A stretch of 64,000 nucleotides of DNA from Hedera helix (GCA_947179155.2 OX359282.1:10701533-10765532); one strand, 5' to 3'; shown: positions 22,253-33,208, counted from the first letter of the stretch. A program made the numbers and translations. The notes: generated by a model from the sequence alone, not told the origin.

Positions 22253-25200
22253 ATGCCGCCAAAAAAAGGTAGACCTGCTAGAAAAGCACAAGAAGAATCA
22301 GTAAATGAAATCACTGGGACAGATACAAGAACAGAATCAGAAACAGCCCCAGTGGATCTAGTTCAAAGGTTAGTAGATTTACTAGCAGGTGCAATGCAAA
22401 ATAGGAACCCAGTTCCTACTGAACAAAATACCCAACCCCCTCATTTTGCAAACTTTAAAGACTTTAAACTAGCTGGACCACCAGAATTTAAGGGCTCTAT
22501 AAACCCTATAGAAGCTCAAACTTGGATCATGGAAATGGAGAGGGTTTTCGAGGTGGTTAGGGTAGTAGAGGAGCAGAAGACAGCTTTTGCAACTTTTATG
22601 ATGAAAGGAGAGGCTGCCCACTGGTGGCAGGCCAACCGGAATAGAGTGACAGGGGAAATAATTCCATGGTTGAGGTTTAAAGAACTGTTTTTCGAAAATT
22701 ATTTTCCCACCAGTATGCAGAATAAGTTGGAGATTCATTTTTTGGAATTAAAACAGAATAACATGTCAGTAGCTGAGTATGCCGCAAAATTTAATGAATT
22801 GGCCCGGTTTGCTCCATACCAGGTCAGTACAGAGGAGCGAAAAGCCAAAAGATTTGAACAGGGATTGAAGCCCTGGATCTATAGTAAGGTGAATATGTTT
22901 CAAACAACAACATATGCTGAGGTACTGGAGAAGGCAGTCTTGGCTGAGGGAGGTAGTGAAGCTATTATAAAATACAATCAAGAACAAAAGAAAAGGAAAA
23001 CTGAGGGAGATTCTAAGGGGGGAAGTGGTAGTAGTACCAACCCTCCTAATAAGAAAAGGTGGAGTGGTAATACAAACACTTCAGGAAATAAATCCGGAGA
23101 TGTAAAAAGGAAAATTGAGCCATGTGGTAATTGCGGAAAAAGTCATTCTGGAGTTTGTCTGAAGGGGAAGAAAGTTTGCTATAAGTGCCAACAAGAAGGA
23201 CACATGGCACCAGATTGCCCAAAGTTGAAGAAACCAGGATGTTTTAACTGTGGAGCAACAGACCATTTTGCTCGAAACTGTCCAAAGAAGATGATGGAGG
23301 TAACGAGTGGAGGGAAAAGTACAAATACTGGAGGAAAATTGACACTCCCTGCACCAACTCATCCAGGTCGTCCTACCGCTCGAACCTTTAATATGACGGT
23401 GCAGGATGCTGAAAAGTCTAAAGAAGTGGTGTCAGGTACCATTTCAATTTGCAATATTAATGCATGTGTACTTTTTGATTCGGGTGCTACGTGCTCTTTT
23501 ATTTCTGATGAATTTGCTAGAAGACTAGGGTTGACTCATGAAAAGTTAGAACAACCCTTAAATATAGAGATTGCAAATAAAGAAGTGATACCTGTTAATC
23601 ATGTGCATAAACATTGTCCTATGGTGATAAGAAAACATAAGTTGTATGTGGATTTAATTCCAATACGTCTTGGAGAATTTGATGTCATCCTAGGGATGGA
23701 CTGGTTGTATAACCATAAAGCGCTGATTGATTGTCAACGGAAGTGTGTAACTTTACAGACTCCTAAAAAGTCAGAAATAGTATTTTATGGTAGTAAATTA
23801 CCAAGACAATTTAGTTGTCTGTCAGTTATGCAAGCTAGTAAGGCGTTAAGGAAGGGAGGCACGGGATACTTAGCGTATGTGATAGATACCCAGAAAGGTG
23901 AGATGAAAATGGGAGAAATACCGGTAGTGCACGAATTTCCCGATGTGTTTCCGGATGACTTACCTGGTCTTCCACCAGATCGGGAAATCGAATTTATGAT
24001 TGATTTAGCACCGGGAACGGCTCCGATATCTAAGGCTCCGTATAGAATGGCCCCAGTGGAAATGAAAGAGTTGATGAAACAGCTACAAGAGCTATTAGAT
24101 AAGAAGTTTATTCAGCCGAGTGTGTCTCCATGGGGAGCACCAGTGCTATTTGTTAAGAAGAAGGATGGAACTTTGCGGTTATGTATTGATTATAGAGAGT
24201 TAAATAAAATGACCATCAAGAATAAATACTCGTTGCCAAGGATTGATGATCTTTTTGATCAGTTGAAGGGAGCAAAGTATTTTTCAAAGATTGATCTTCG
24301 GTCAGGGTATCATCAGTTGAAAATAAGAAAGGAGGACGTGCCAAAAACAGCATTCAGAACTCGTTATGGTCATTACGAGTTTCTGGTTATGCCGTTTGGA
24401 CTGACAAATGCACCAGCGGCATTCATGGATATGATGAATAGGATTTTTAAACCCTACTTGGATAAGTTTGTAGTGGTGTTCATAGATGATATCCTGGTAT
24501 ATTCCAAGACTCAGGAAGAACATGCAGATCATTTAAAGATAGTGTTGGAAACTTTGAGAAAAGAAAAGTTATATGCTAAATTCTCGAAGTGTGAATTCTG
24601 GTTGGAAAGAGTTCACTTTTTGGGTCACGTTATTGATAAAGATGGAATTTCTGTGGACCCTGCAAAAGTTGAAGCTGTAATTAATTGGGAACAACCAAAG
24701 ACACCCACAGAAGTGAGAAGTTTCTTAGGTTTAGCGGGTTATTATCGACGATTTATTCAAGATTTTTCTAAGATAGCAACTCCGCTAACCAATTTAACTA
24801 GAAAGTCTGTGAAGTTTGTGTGGACCGATAAATGTGAAGAAAGTTTTTGTGAATTAAAGAAAAGGCTAAGCGAAGCCCCGGTGTTAACTTTGCCTGATGA
24901 AACAGGAAATTTTGTGGTATATAGTGATGCTTCTCATAAAGGATTAGGTTGTGTGCTTATGCAAAACGGAAAGGTTATTGCATATGCATCACGACAATTG
25001 AAAGATTATGAGAAAGGATATCCGACGCATGATTTGGAATTGGCAGCAGTAGTTTTTGCATTGAAAATATGGAGACATTATCTTTATGGGGAGAAATGTG
25101 AGATATATACAGACCACAAAAGTCTGAAGTATATCTTCACGCAAAAGGAGTTGAACATGCGTCAAAGGAGGTGGCTGGAATTGATAAAGGATTATGATTG

Positions 25201-26815
25201 TGAAATCCTCTACCATCCAGGAAAAGCTAATGTAGTAGCTGACGCTTTAAGTAGAAAGGAGAGAGAAAAATTGATGAAATTAACTGTTCAGGATGAACTA
25301 ATTCGGGAAATGACAAAGTTAGAAATTGAAGTGATGTATCCCTCTGAAACAGATGAGAAGTTATTTGTTGTAGAGATGCAACCAACACTGTTAGATAAGG
25401 TGAAGGAGGCCCAGTTAGCCAATGATGAATGTACTCAGATGAAGGATAGGGTTATCTCAAATGATAAAGTGAAATTTCAAGTAGATAATAATGGAATTCT
25501 CAAATTTGAGGGGCGAATCTGGATACCAGGAGTAGTTGAATTGAAGGAGGAGATATTACAAGAGGCACATAATTCGAAATTCTCAATTCACCCAGGAAGT
25601 ACGAAAATGTATCAAGATTTACGAAAGCATTTTTGGTGGCCAAACATGAAACGAGAAATTGCGGATTATGTAAGTCGATGTTTGACGTGTCAGCGGATCA
25701 AAGCTGAGCATCAGAAGCCAAGTGGACTGCTACAATCTCTTGAAATTCCAGAATGGAAGTGGGAACATATTACCATGGATTTTGTGGTAGGGCTTCCGAT
25801 TACTCAAAAGGGCTACGATGCTATATGGGTGATCGTAGACAGATTAACAAAGTCAGCCCACTTTTTGCCAATTAAGATCAAATACAAATTGGATCAATTG
25901 GCCAGAATCTACATTAAAGAAGTGATATCGCGGCATGGAGTACCAGTATCAATTGTGTCAGATCGAGATCCGCGATTTACTTCAAATTTTTGGAGAAGTC
26001 TGCAAGAGAGGTTAGGAACACAACTGAGGTTGAGTACGGCCTACCATCCTCAAACCGATGGTCAAAGCGAAAGGACGATACAAACTTTAGAAGATATGTT
26101 ACGGGCATGTATTATGGATTTCAAAGGAAGTTGGGATGACCATCTACCGTTGGTAGAATTTGCGTATAACAACAGTTACCATGCGAGTATAGGAATGCCA
26201 CCTTATGAAGCCTTATATGGAAGAAAGTGCAGAACTCCTTTGTGCTGGGATGAAGTTGGTGAACGTCAATTACTAGGACCCGAACTAGTTCAACAGACAG
26301 CGGAAACAGTCAGGCTGATACGATCTCGATTGGTAGCAGCTCAAGATAGACAGAAAAAGTATGCAGATTTGCATAGGCAAAATCGAGATTTTGAGGTGGG
26401 AAGTCACGTGTTTCTTAAAGTGTCTCCATGGAAGGGAAAAATTAGATTCGGAAAGAAAGGTAAATTAAGTCCTAGATTTATTGGACCGTTTGAAGTATTG
26501 AGGAAAGTTGGAGAAGTGGCTTATGAAGTGGCTCTACCTCCAGAGTTAGCGCACATACACAACGTTTTCCACGTGTCAGTGCTACGACCGTACAAGCCAG
26601 ATTATAAGCACGTCATAGCATATGAACCAATTCAGATTGAGAGGGATTTAACTTATGAAGAAGTTCCTGTCCAAATATTAGATAGGAAAGAGCAAGTCTT
26701 AAGAAATAAGGTGATTCCTTCTGTTAAAGTGTTATGGCGAAATCATAACGTTGAAGAAGCCACCTGGGAGTTAGAGGAGAAAATGCGACAGAATTATCCC
26801 CATTTATTTGAATAG
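22253..26815 (+). CDS. Tekay-type gag-pol polyprotein, intact
   Basis: 1,520 residues, one frame, no stop. Order: capsid-type gag (about 70-230, including EAQTWIMEMERVF and YAAKFNELARFAP); zinc knuckles from C291, C309 (CYKCQQEGHMAPDC) and C330 (CFNCGATDHFARNC); aspartic protease with DSGAT at D409 and the ILGMDW word; reverse transcriptase about 600-765 with FIDD at D745-D746; RNase H with D892; integrase with an HHCC zinc site near 1112-1150 and catalytic D1176, D1237 and E1273 (35 residues between the last two, DD35E). The last ~70 residues (VLWRNHNVEEATWELEEKM) match the chromodomain-type tail of Tekay/Del elements, thought to steer insertion to heterochromatin. Gag and Pol are fused without a frameshift. 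All catalytic residues I checked are present. Confidence 0.97.
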   Translation: MPPKKGRPARKAQEESVNEITGTDTRTESETAPVDLVQRLVDLLAGAMQNRNPVPTEQNTQPPHFANFKDFKLAGPPEFKGSINPIEAQTWIMEMERVFEVVRVVEEQKTAFATFMMKGEAAHWWQANRNRVTGEIIPWLRFKELFFENYFPTSMQNKLEIHFLELKQNNMSVAEYAAKFNELARFAPYQVSTEERKAKRFEQGLKPWIYSKVNMFQTTTYAEVLEKAVLAEGGSEAIIKYNQEQKKRKTEGDSKGGSGSSTNPPNKKRWSGNTNTSGNKSGDVKRKIEPCGNCGKSHSGVCLKGKKVCYKCQQEGHMAPDCPKLKKPGCFNCGATDHFARNCPKKMMEVTSGGKSTNTGGKLTLPAPTHPGRPTARTFNMTVQDAEKSKEVVSGTISICNINACVLFDSGATCSFISDEFARRLGLTHEKLEQPLNIEIANKEVIPVNHVHKHCPMVIRKHKLYVDLIPIRLGEFDVILGMDWLYNHKALIDCQRKCVTLQTPKKSEIVFYGSKLPRQFSCLSVMQASKALRKGGTGYLAYVIDTQKGEMKMGEIPVVHEFPDVFPDDLPGLPPDREIEFMIDLAPGTAPISKAPYRMAPVEMKELMKQLQELLDKKFIQPSVSPWGAPVLFVKKKDGTLRLCIDYRELNKMTIKNKYSLPRIDDLFDQLKGAKYFSKIDLRSGYHQLKIRKEDVPKTAFRTRYGHYEFLVMPFGLTNAPAAFMDMMNRIFKPYLDKFVVVFIDDILVYSKTQEEHADHLKIVLETLRKEKLYAKFSKCEFWLERVHFLGHVIDKDGISVDPAKVEAVINWEQPKTPTEVRSFLGLAGYYRRFIQDFSKIATPLTNLTRKSVKFVWTDKCEESFCELKKRLSEAPVLTLPDETGNFVVYSDASHKGLGCVLMQNGKVIAYASRQLKDYEKGYPTHDLELAAVVFALKIWRHYLYGEKCEIYTDHKSLKYIFTQKELNMRQRRWLELIKDYDCEILYHPGKANVVADALSRKEREKLMKLTVQDELIREMTKLEIEVMYPSETDEKLFVVEMQPTLLDKVKEAQLANDECTQMKDRVISNDKVKFQVDNNGILKFEGRIWIPGVVELKEEILQEAHNSKFSIHPGSTKMYQDLRKHFWWPNMKREIADYVSRCLTCQRIKAEHQKPSGLLQSLEIPEWKWEHITMDFVVGLPITQKGYDAIWVIVDRLTKSAHFLPIKIKYKLDQLARIYIKEVISRHGVPVSIVSDRDPRFTSNFWRSLQERLGTQLRLSTAYHPQTDGQSERTIQTLEDMLRACIMDFKGSWDDHLPLVEFAYNNSYHASIGMPPYEALYGRKCRTPLCWDEVGERQLLGPELVQQTAETVRLIRSRLVAAQDRQKKYADLHRQNRDFEVGSHVFLKVSPWKGKIRFGKKGKLSPRFIGPFEVLRKVGEVAYEVALPPELAHIHNVFHVSVLRPYKPDYKHVIAYEPIQIERDLTYEEVPVQILDRKEQVLRNKVIPSVKVLWRNHNVEEATWELEEKMRQNYPHLFE

Positions 26816-26847
26816 TTGGTGTAGAAATTCCGGGACGGAATTTTTAT

Positions 26848-26860
26848 AAGGGGGGAAGAA
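26848..26860 (+). other. Tekay polypurine tract
   Basis: 'aaggggggaagaa' directly before the 3' LTR; the plus-strand primer for reverse transcription. Confidence 0.95.
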
Positions 26861-29800
26861 TGTAATATCCAGGATATTATGACATGTAAAAAGTTTAAAT
26901 AAATAAAATGTGTGTATTTTAATTATTTAAATTAAGCAATTAATGTGAATTATATATAAATTAATTATGGAGGTATATTTTTATTACGATTATTAATTTA
27001 AAAATGTATGTAATGAAAAGAGGATTAATATTAAAAATTAATCCTAAATTAAATTAAAGGTTAATGAGGTAGTTAATGAAGTCAAAATTATTAATTATGG
27101 GTTAATTTATAAATATGAGGAAATTTGGAGATTATTAAGAAAGAAATTATATATAAAAATAAATATATATATATATTTTTATAAGGAAATATAATTATAT
27201 GTGAAGGAAGGTGATATATAATTTATACAAGAAAATAAATTTATTACAGAAAAGGTTGATAATTATATAAATTATACAAAATTTATATTGTATAGTTTAT
27301 ATAAAATATATATAAAGTGGTGAAAAGAATAATAAATAAATATGAATAATTTTTATTTTAATAAAATAATGTATGTTTATGCAAAATAGAATTACTTCTA
27401 TTTTGTGAGATTTAATATTTTGTGGGTTAAGAGAAATTGTTATAATACATAATAATTAATAATTAAATTATGTATATATTATGTAGTAATAGAAAATACA
27501 TGTATGTTTACGAAATGTATATGTAACAAAGTTGAAAAATAGAAAAATATAATTTTATTAAATTATGAGTATTATTTTATTAATTTTGGAGGTATAAAAT
27601 GTTTCATATAAATACATGCATGTCCTTGTGCGTGTACAAAATTTATCAAATAAAGTACCCCAAAAATATATAAATATTAATTATAAATTATTTTATGAAT
27701 TTTGGTAAATTAAAATAAATATTTTACATACATTCTATAAAATATTTATTACCCAAATTAACTGCGTAATGTATTAAATGAGCACGTATGCGTTGAAATT
27801 TACTCACCGACTTAGACTAAGTCGGTGGAATCAAAAGGAAAAACTTAACAGCAATTAAGTGGTGGCAAGTATGTATATATATATGCATGAATAAATAAAT
27901 AAGGATAATAAAACATAACCAAACACACAAACCAAACAATACTATCTCTCTTTATCATCTTCTCCGTCACCACCACCCGCCATCACCGACCATCAACGCC
28001 ACCACGAGTAGGAGAGAGAAGGAAATTCTCAGTTATCCGAGTGTCCGCAAAGTTTTCAAAGAAGGTATAAAATAAACTATTTGAATTAATTATTTGATTT
28101 TTGGTGATAAAATAATTATATGAAAAATTTGCAAATAATTATATACTTGTTCTAAATAATTTTTAGTTATGTGTTGATGAATTATTTTGTGTTTGGAGTA
28201 ATTATGTTGGGAAAATAATGATCAAAATGGTAGAAAATCTGTTCTGGTTGGCTGTTATTAACGCCGCCGAGAAAAAAAAAAAAATTTTTGGCCGTCCGCG
28301 CATTGCGCGCGGCCAAAAAATTTTTTTTTTTCCGGAACCGGCCTTTAAACGACGCCGTTTTGGGGCAGAAAAGGCTGGCCGCGCATTGCGCGGTGAACAG
28401 TATCCGGGTGCAGAGCAAACGACGTCGTTTTGGCTGGACAGGGGGCGGCGCGCGCAACGCGCGGCCGACCGACTTTCTGCGAAATTACGGTTTTGCCCTT
28501 CGTTCCGGTTTTCAGCTTATTTACGAAAATGCCATTGGAAGTTAATTTAATTAAAATAAATGTTTAAAAATTGATAAAAATTATATAAAAATCATTTAAA
28601 ATCAGAAAAATATATAAAAATGTTTTATAAATTAAATTTAATAAATTTTCAATTTTGAAGAATAATTTCAATTAATCATTAAATATTTAATAATGAGAAT
28701 TAAAGGAATATAATTAGAATTAATAACCAAAAATAGGTTATAATTAATTATAAATACCCATATAGAGCCGATGGGTAGAATAATTAGGTTATGAGTGATA
28801 TTAATTATATAAATTAATATCGTGAGTTACTAAATAATTATTATTTAATTATGTTATTATTATAGGTTGCTCAAGAAAGGAAAATTTAGCTATTAAATTA
28901 GTAAACGGACATCGAGGCAAGTTCCTAAACCCTAACTTTGAACCATTAATTATGTGTTAGATATTAGAATCTTTATTGAGCTTTATTTCCTAAAGTTTCA
29001 TTATTATTCCATTTTCATGAATATTAATTTCTGTTGATATTGTGGATTATTCAATTGAAATTCCCTTTTATTACACGCATTTATTCGTACATGCCATTCA
29101 TAAGGAACCATAATTGTTGGCCAGTGAATTGATAATTATGAGTCTAGACCATTTGTTCGGCTAGACTTTTGGTATAATAAAATTTCAAATTACTCTTTAT
29201 TGATAAGTGCTGAACAAAACCAAATTTTTTTGGTGCGGACTCTTAGAAACTGAGGTGAACAATCATGTTCCAAGGAATAAAGTTGTTAAAGGTCTTAAAT
29301 TTGAAATTCCGTGATATGCGGTAATATGATGTGCACAATCATAGGTACGAGAGGCTGATCACCTCGAGTACGGACTTAAGGTTTTATGGTCTTTATGACA
29401 CATACAGGTTATCAATATTATTATTGAATAACCTATGTTCAATGATATTGTGACCCTCAGTATAATGTTCAATTATCATGTTTCAAAAGACAAATTCCTC
29501 AGTTACTTTCATTCATTTGAAATGGATTCATGTTACCTTATTATTATAAATTCTTTTTCTCATATTGTTGTTATGAAATTCATTATACTTGCTGAGCACT
29601 TCGGTTGCTCATTCTTGCTTAACTAATGTGACGCAGACAGAGATGTTAAACCGGAAAGTATAAATAAGAAAGACAAGGGCAAAGAAAAGATGGCAGATTG
29701 AAGAAATGATGAGTGTCCCTCGCTAATAGTCTTAAATCTATTTTGTGACTGTAGATGTTAAATATGTATTATAGTAGTGTTGTTTGTATATAAAGGTTGA

Positions 29801-29952
29801 TGACCTTGGGAGTTGATTAGATATCTGTTGTAATATGTTGAACCTTAATGAGTGTAATATATAATGCTTTTAGAATAGTGGTAAATGAAGTTAGATTATC
29901 TGAATCGTGAGCACCAAATTCGGGGTTCAAGGAGCTTGAATTTGGGGGCGTC

Positions 29953-29955
<3 letters not shown>
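26861..29955 (+). repeat. Tekay 3' LTR
   Basis: 3,095 bp, aligned without net indel to 17941-21035. It begins 45 bp after the gag-pol stop codon. Carries the same palindrome (27805-27827) and GC island (28261-28470). Confidence 0.97.

Positions 29956-30011
<56 letters not shown>
29956..30011. repeat. (TA)n microsatellite, Tekay insertion target
   Basis: The first five bases are the right-hand target duplication. The left part of the same TA run ends at 17940. Confidence 0.95.
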
Positions 30012-30014
<3 letters not shown>

Positions 30015-31812
30015 TGTTCTACCTTAGCAGCAGTTCATGGTCCTTAATGACCACTCAGTAGTAAAGAGTCAATTCATTCTTTTATTGAAACTTGATTCTT
30101 GTCCTTTCACAATTGTTATCTACTGTTGAAAATCCTGATGTTAATTTCTCTTTCATCATGATATATCTTATGTTATTTGATTATAAACTTACTAAGTCAT
30201 TTAGTTGCTCATTCTTACTATATCATGACTTATTTTCAGTTAAGGCCGAGTGTTCTAAACCAGACAAAGGCAAGAGAAAAGTCAAAGCTTAGATTAGCTT
30301 GATGCATGCTAGATTAATTAATTATATGTAATTTCTTTTGTAAACCTTTTGTATTCCCTTAAGATATGTAATGATTATGTTAAGGTTAATCGACCTTGGG
30401 ATTGTAGCTTTTTTATAAGGAACCTTTTGTATTATTTCGCGAAGTTTAAATGCAAATTATGTATTTAATTGTTAATAAGTATTGTATAGTGAGAACCAAA
30501 CCTGAGCGTATGGAACCCAGAGTTGAAGTCGTCACAACTTCTTGGTATATCAAAGTATATGCTTGGGTATAATAAGGTACACATGGAGATATGTGAATGG
30601 TCAACAAAGGATCTGCCACTTTTAGTAAAGGGAAAGAATATCCTATGCAATTCAATAGGTGACAACTCACAAATCCTTAGCCAGGGTTGAATGGAATTAG
30701 AAAGGAGTTTTTAATTTACATTAACTAGAGTTGAGCATTTGTGAATTGAAATGCATATGATCAAGTAAATAAAACTTGACAGAAATTTCATGTCTTATAT
30801 TTGATTAGGACATTGTATAGTAAAATGATTAAATTGTACAGTAACTATTCGCTGAAATGTTCTTTTTACGATCAAATGTTGAAATATATATTATCTAGAA
30901 TGTTAATTAATCGTTAAGGGGAATTAATTAATCCCTTATTGTGGAATAAATATTTATTCTGAATTAAAGAGTTAATTTGTAATGAATGTATTAGAACTGT
31001 TTTAATTTATTTATTATACAACCGATTTAATATGGAGAACCTAAAGGGTCACACCGCAAAAGAATAATATTTATTTTAGCTATGGATGGCATAAACGTAA
31101 TAATAAATTAAGTATATTTAATTTATACTATGATGATAGAATAAATTAAATAGCTTAATATTTATAGTTTAGTATTTTAGTAATACTAATTATAAATTAA
31201 TAAGAGAAGTCTTATTATTATTATTATCACTATTATTATTTGTAATATTATTTAGTTCCTAGATTGTTTATAAATTAATTAATAAATAATAATATTATTA
31301 TAAATAATTTTCTAAATGATTTAGGAATTGTAATTATTATAATAAGTGTAATGACCACGAATTTCATTAGTCATTGTAAATATACTTAATAAATATTTAG
31401 CAATGAATTTAAACTTTTTGGTACTAATTAATTGTATTTTAGATAATTAAATAGATGTACTTATGCATGTGTATATTTATTTAAAGAATGAAAGCAAAGT
31501 GTTTAATTAATTAAAGCAAATCTAATTGGATTATATTTTAAATCCAAATGAGTTGATAAACTAGGTCAAAGATATTAACCTAGTAGCCCATATAATTAAT
31601 TTAATTATTAGTCCATGTAATTAATTAAACAAGTCCAATGCTTGATTTAATTAAATGTAGGGTCCTTAACATTAATATACAACAATTAAAAAGTAATTAC
31701 AAAAATAAAACACATACAAAATAATTACAAAAAGACTACAACAAGATAAATTTATTAAATCATTTAGTTTCCTACAAATAAAGAATTCCTTAAATCAAGG
31801 ATAATTAACTGC

Positions 31813-32010
31813 CCAATCTTTCCCATACTTACGATATGCTTCGTAAAAGCACTCTAGCTCTTCCTTGCTCCACAGTGACCCCAACATGTCAGACAACTTC
31901 CTCTTCCGCTAGTTTCTTCTATCAGCACTCTCTCCATGTCTAATAGGAGACACCTCATTAATATAAGAATACCGCTTATTCACACTTCTCGACTTTCTTG
32001 TTGGGTCCAT
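31813..32010 (-). pseudogene. ALY: ALWAYS EARLY (LIN9-family) N-terminal fragment
   Basis: Starting at the ATG at 32010 (minus), the translation has the family's N-terminal words KSRSVNKRYSYINEVSP, then after an in-frame TAG the words RKRKLSDMLG, WSKEELE and FYEAYRKYGKDW, ending at 31813. This is the start of plant ALWAYS EARLY proteins, homologues of LIN9/Mip130 in the DREAM/MuvB cell-cycle complex, with the beginning of their SANT/Myb-like region. After KDW the similarity stops abruptly. The stop, the truncation and the foreign context make it a captured, non-functional fragment. Identification is from remembered family sequence and is strong over about 60 residues. Confidence 0.82.
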
Positions 32011-32280
32011 GAGAAATTCCTCAAACAACCAGGAATCAAAAAGCAAGATCAACAAAAGAATCAGTTCATTGTTTACCAATCGAAGCTCATCTGAAATCCA
32101 ACCACTGACATGTGAGATGTCGATAGCGACCAATTGAAGATAAGGGAGTCGATAACTACGGAGGATTTGTATATATGTGTGAATGTATAGGGAGAAGATT
32201 GATGGAAATTTGACCATTTTCAATCATTACACTTGTTGGTGGTTGAAAAATCTAACATAGTAGATTTTTGCTCATAGTAG

Positions 32281-32831
32281 TAAGGTAACCAAACCTTAAT
32301 AGAGGCAACCAACCTTTAATACAAAAGGTAACCAAACCTTAATACAAAAGGTAACCAATCTTAAATACAAAGGTAACTGGTAACCAACCTTTAATACAAA
32401 GATAACCAAACTTTAATATAAAGGTAATCAACCCTTAATACAAAGGTAACCGGTAACCAACCTTTAATACAAAGGTAACCAAACTTTAATATAAAGGTAA
32501 CCAACCCTTAATACAAAGGTAACCAATAACCAATCTTTAATACAAAGGTAACCAAACTTTAATATAAAGGTAACCAACTCTTAATACAAAGGTAATCAAA
32601 CTTTAATACAGAGGTAACCAACCTTTAATACAAAGGTAACCAAAACTAATTATTATACATTCAAGAATTGGTTACCTCCATACTAGTGTTTGGTCACCTA
32701 AATTTACTGCACGAAAAAATAAACTACTACACATTCAGGAATTGATTACCTTTATACTAGTGTTTGGTTACTTCTATAACAGTGTTTGGTTACCTCTATT
32801 CTATTGTTTGGTTACCTAAATTTACCTCCAT
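32281..32831. repeat. AGGTAACCAAAC array with inverted copies
   Basis: From 32281 to about 32646 there are some 15 direct units of ~22 bp ('aaggtaaccaaactttaata'). From about 32660 to 32831 the reverse complement (gtttggttacct) occurs about five times, spaced ~20-65 bp. Opposed arrays can form a long imperfect hairpin and resemble the subterminal repeats of DNA transposons. Confidence 0.85.
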
Positions 32832-32960
32832 ATATTTTGTTTGTTTTGAACTCAATTTTTTATTGGACACTCTGGGAAAGATATTGTTACAACACCATAA
32901 TACAAACTATAGTTTTTTACATTACCAGTAGCCAAACTCAACCCTACTCTATTACTCACG

Positions 32961-33077
32961 GGAGTGGAAGAAATAGAAATTGACATGGAAACTCAGAAAA
33001 TTATAGCAAGAGGTTATGCGCTAGAGGAAAATAAAGTGCTCAAGGCCATAAAACGTGCCGGAAAAGCAGCCGAGCCA
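32961..33077 (+). pseudogene. Heavy-metal-associated (HMA-domain) protein fragment
   Basis: One open frame of 39 codons reads GVEEIEIDMETQK, then IIARGYALEENKVLKAIKRA, then GKAAEP. This fits the second half of the ~65-residue HMA domain of plant heavy-metal-associated isoprenylated proteins (the strand after the CxxC loop, 'VEVD...KVTVxGxxxxxKVLKxxxxxGKxAE'). The CxxC metal site and the C-terminal CaaX box are not present. The frame runs on into unrelated sequence after AEP, where a 28-bp word that is repeated downstream begins. A captured exon fragment. Confidence 0.75.
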
Positions 33078-33208
33078 TTGCTAAAGTGTTTTTGCTCCTT
33101 GGTACGTATAGAGAGAAAGAGAAATTGATTTTGTGTACAAGAGAGAGAGATGAGATGCATTAATAAGAAGTCCCTTGATTTTGCTAAAGTGTTTTTGCTC
33201 CTTGGTAC
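33078..33208. repeat. 28-bp direct repeat at insertion border
   Basis: 'ttgctaaagtgtttttgctc' plus eight more bases occurs at 33078-33105 and again at 33181-33208. Each copy is followed by an AGAGAG-rich stretch. It marks the right junction of the gene-bearing insertion. Confidence 0.85.

Larger units (their letters stand above)
17941..29955 (+). mobile_element. Complete Ty3/gypsy Tekay-type retrotransposon
   Basis: 12,015 bp. Two 3,095-bp LTRs (17941-21035, 26861-29955) start TGTAATATCC and end GGGGCGTCACA. An initiator-Met primer site follows the left LTR, and a purine tract precedes the right one. A 5-bp duplication ATATA flanks it (17936-17940, 29956-29960), inside a TA repeat. The internal part holds an extra 250-codon ORF and an uninterrupted 1,520-codon gag-pol. 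The integrase C-terminus resembles the chromodomain-type end of Tekay/Del chromoviruses. I count about six differences between the LTRs (near 18950, 19365, 19455, 19676, 20296 and 20307). With intact ORFs this indicates a very recent, possibly still mobile copy. The clade name is by motif memory, not by a tree. Confidence 0.95.
15078..30536 (+). mobile_element. Tekay-type solo LTR (interrupted by full Tekay element)
   Basis: Starts TGTAATGACCATG and ends GAAGTCGTCACA. The flanking bases are acttg (15073-15077) and acttc (30537-30541), a 5-bp target duplication with one change. The flanks join to restore continuous copia LTR sequence. Without the nested element and its duplicated target the LTR is about 3,439 bp. 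There is no primer site or internal domain, so it is a solo LTR left by LTR-LTR recombination. It contains a (TA)n run, a TATA box and a palindromic array. Confidence 0.88.
31660..33078. mobile_element. Insertion carrying two host gene fragments
   Basis: Compared with the sister solo LTR, collinearity breaks at about 31660 and resumes by about 33210-33300. The inserted block holds an ALWAYS EARLY/LIN9 exon fragment (minus), an array of AGGTAACCAAAC words followed by inverted copies, and a heavy-metal-associated protein fragment (plus). I could not find convincing terminal inverted repeats, a target duplication or Helitron ends, so the carrier is unknown. Subterminal repeat arrays plus captured exons would suit a Pack-type DNA transposon. 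Confidence 0.6.

Noticed and set aside
26850..26880. Possible third Tekay LTR or tandem element
   Set aside because: Only one right LTR begins here. The offset to the left LTR is constant at 8,920 and the flanking duplication is simple.
31660..33078. Helitron interpretation of the gene-bearing insertion
   Set aside because: No TC start, CTRR end with hairpin, or A/T insertion site could be recognised at either border; left as unknown carrier.
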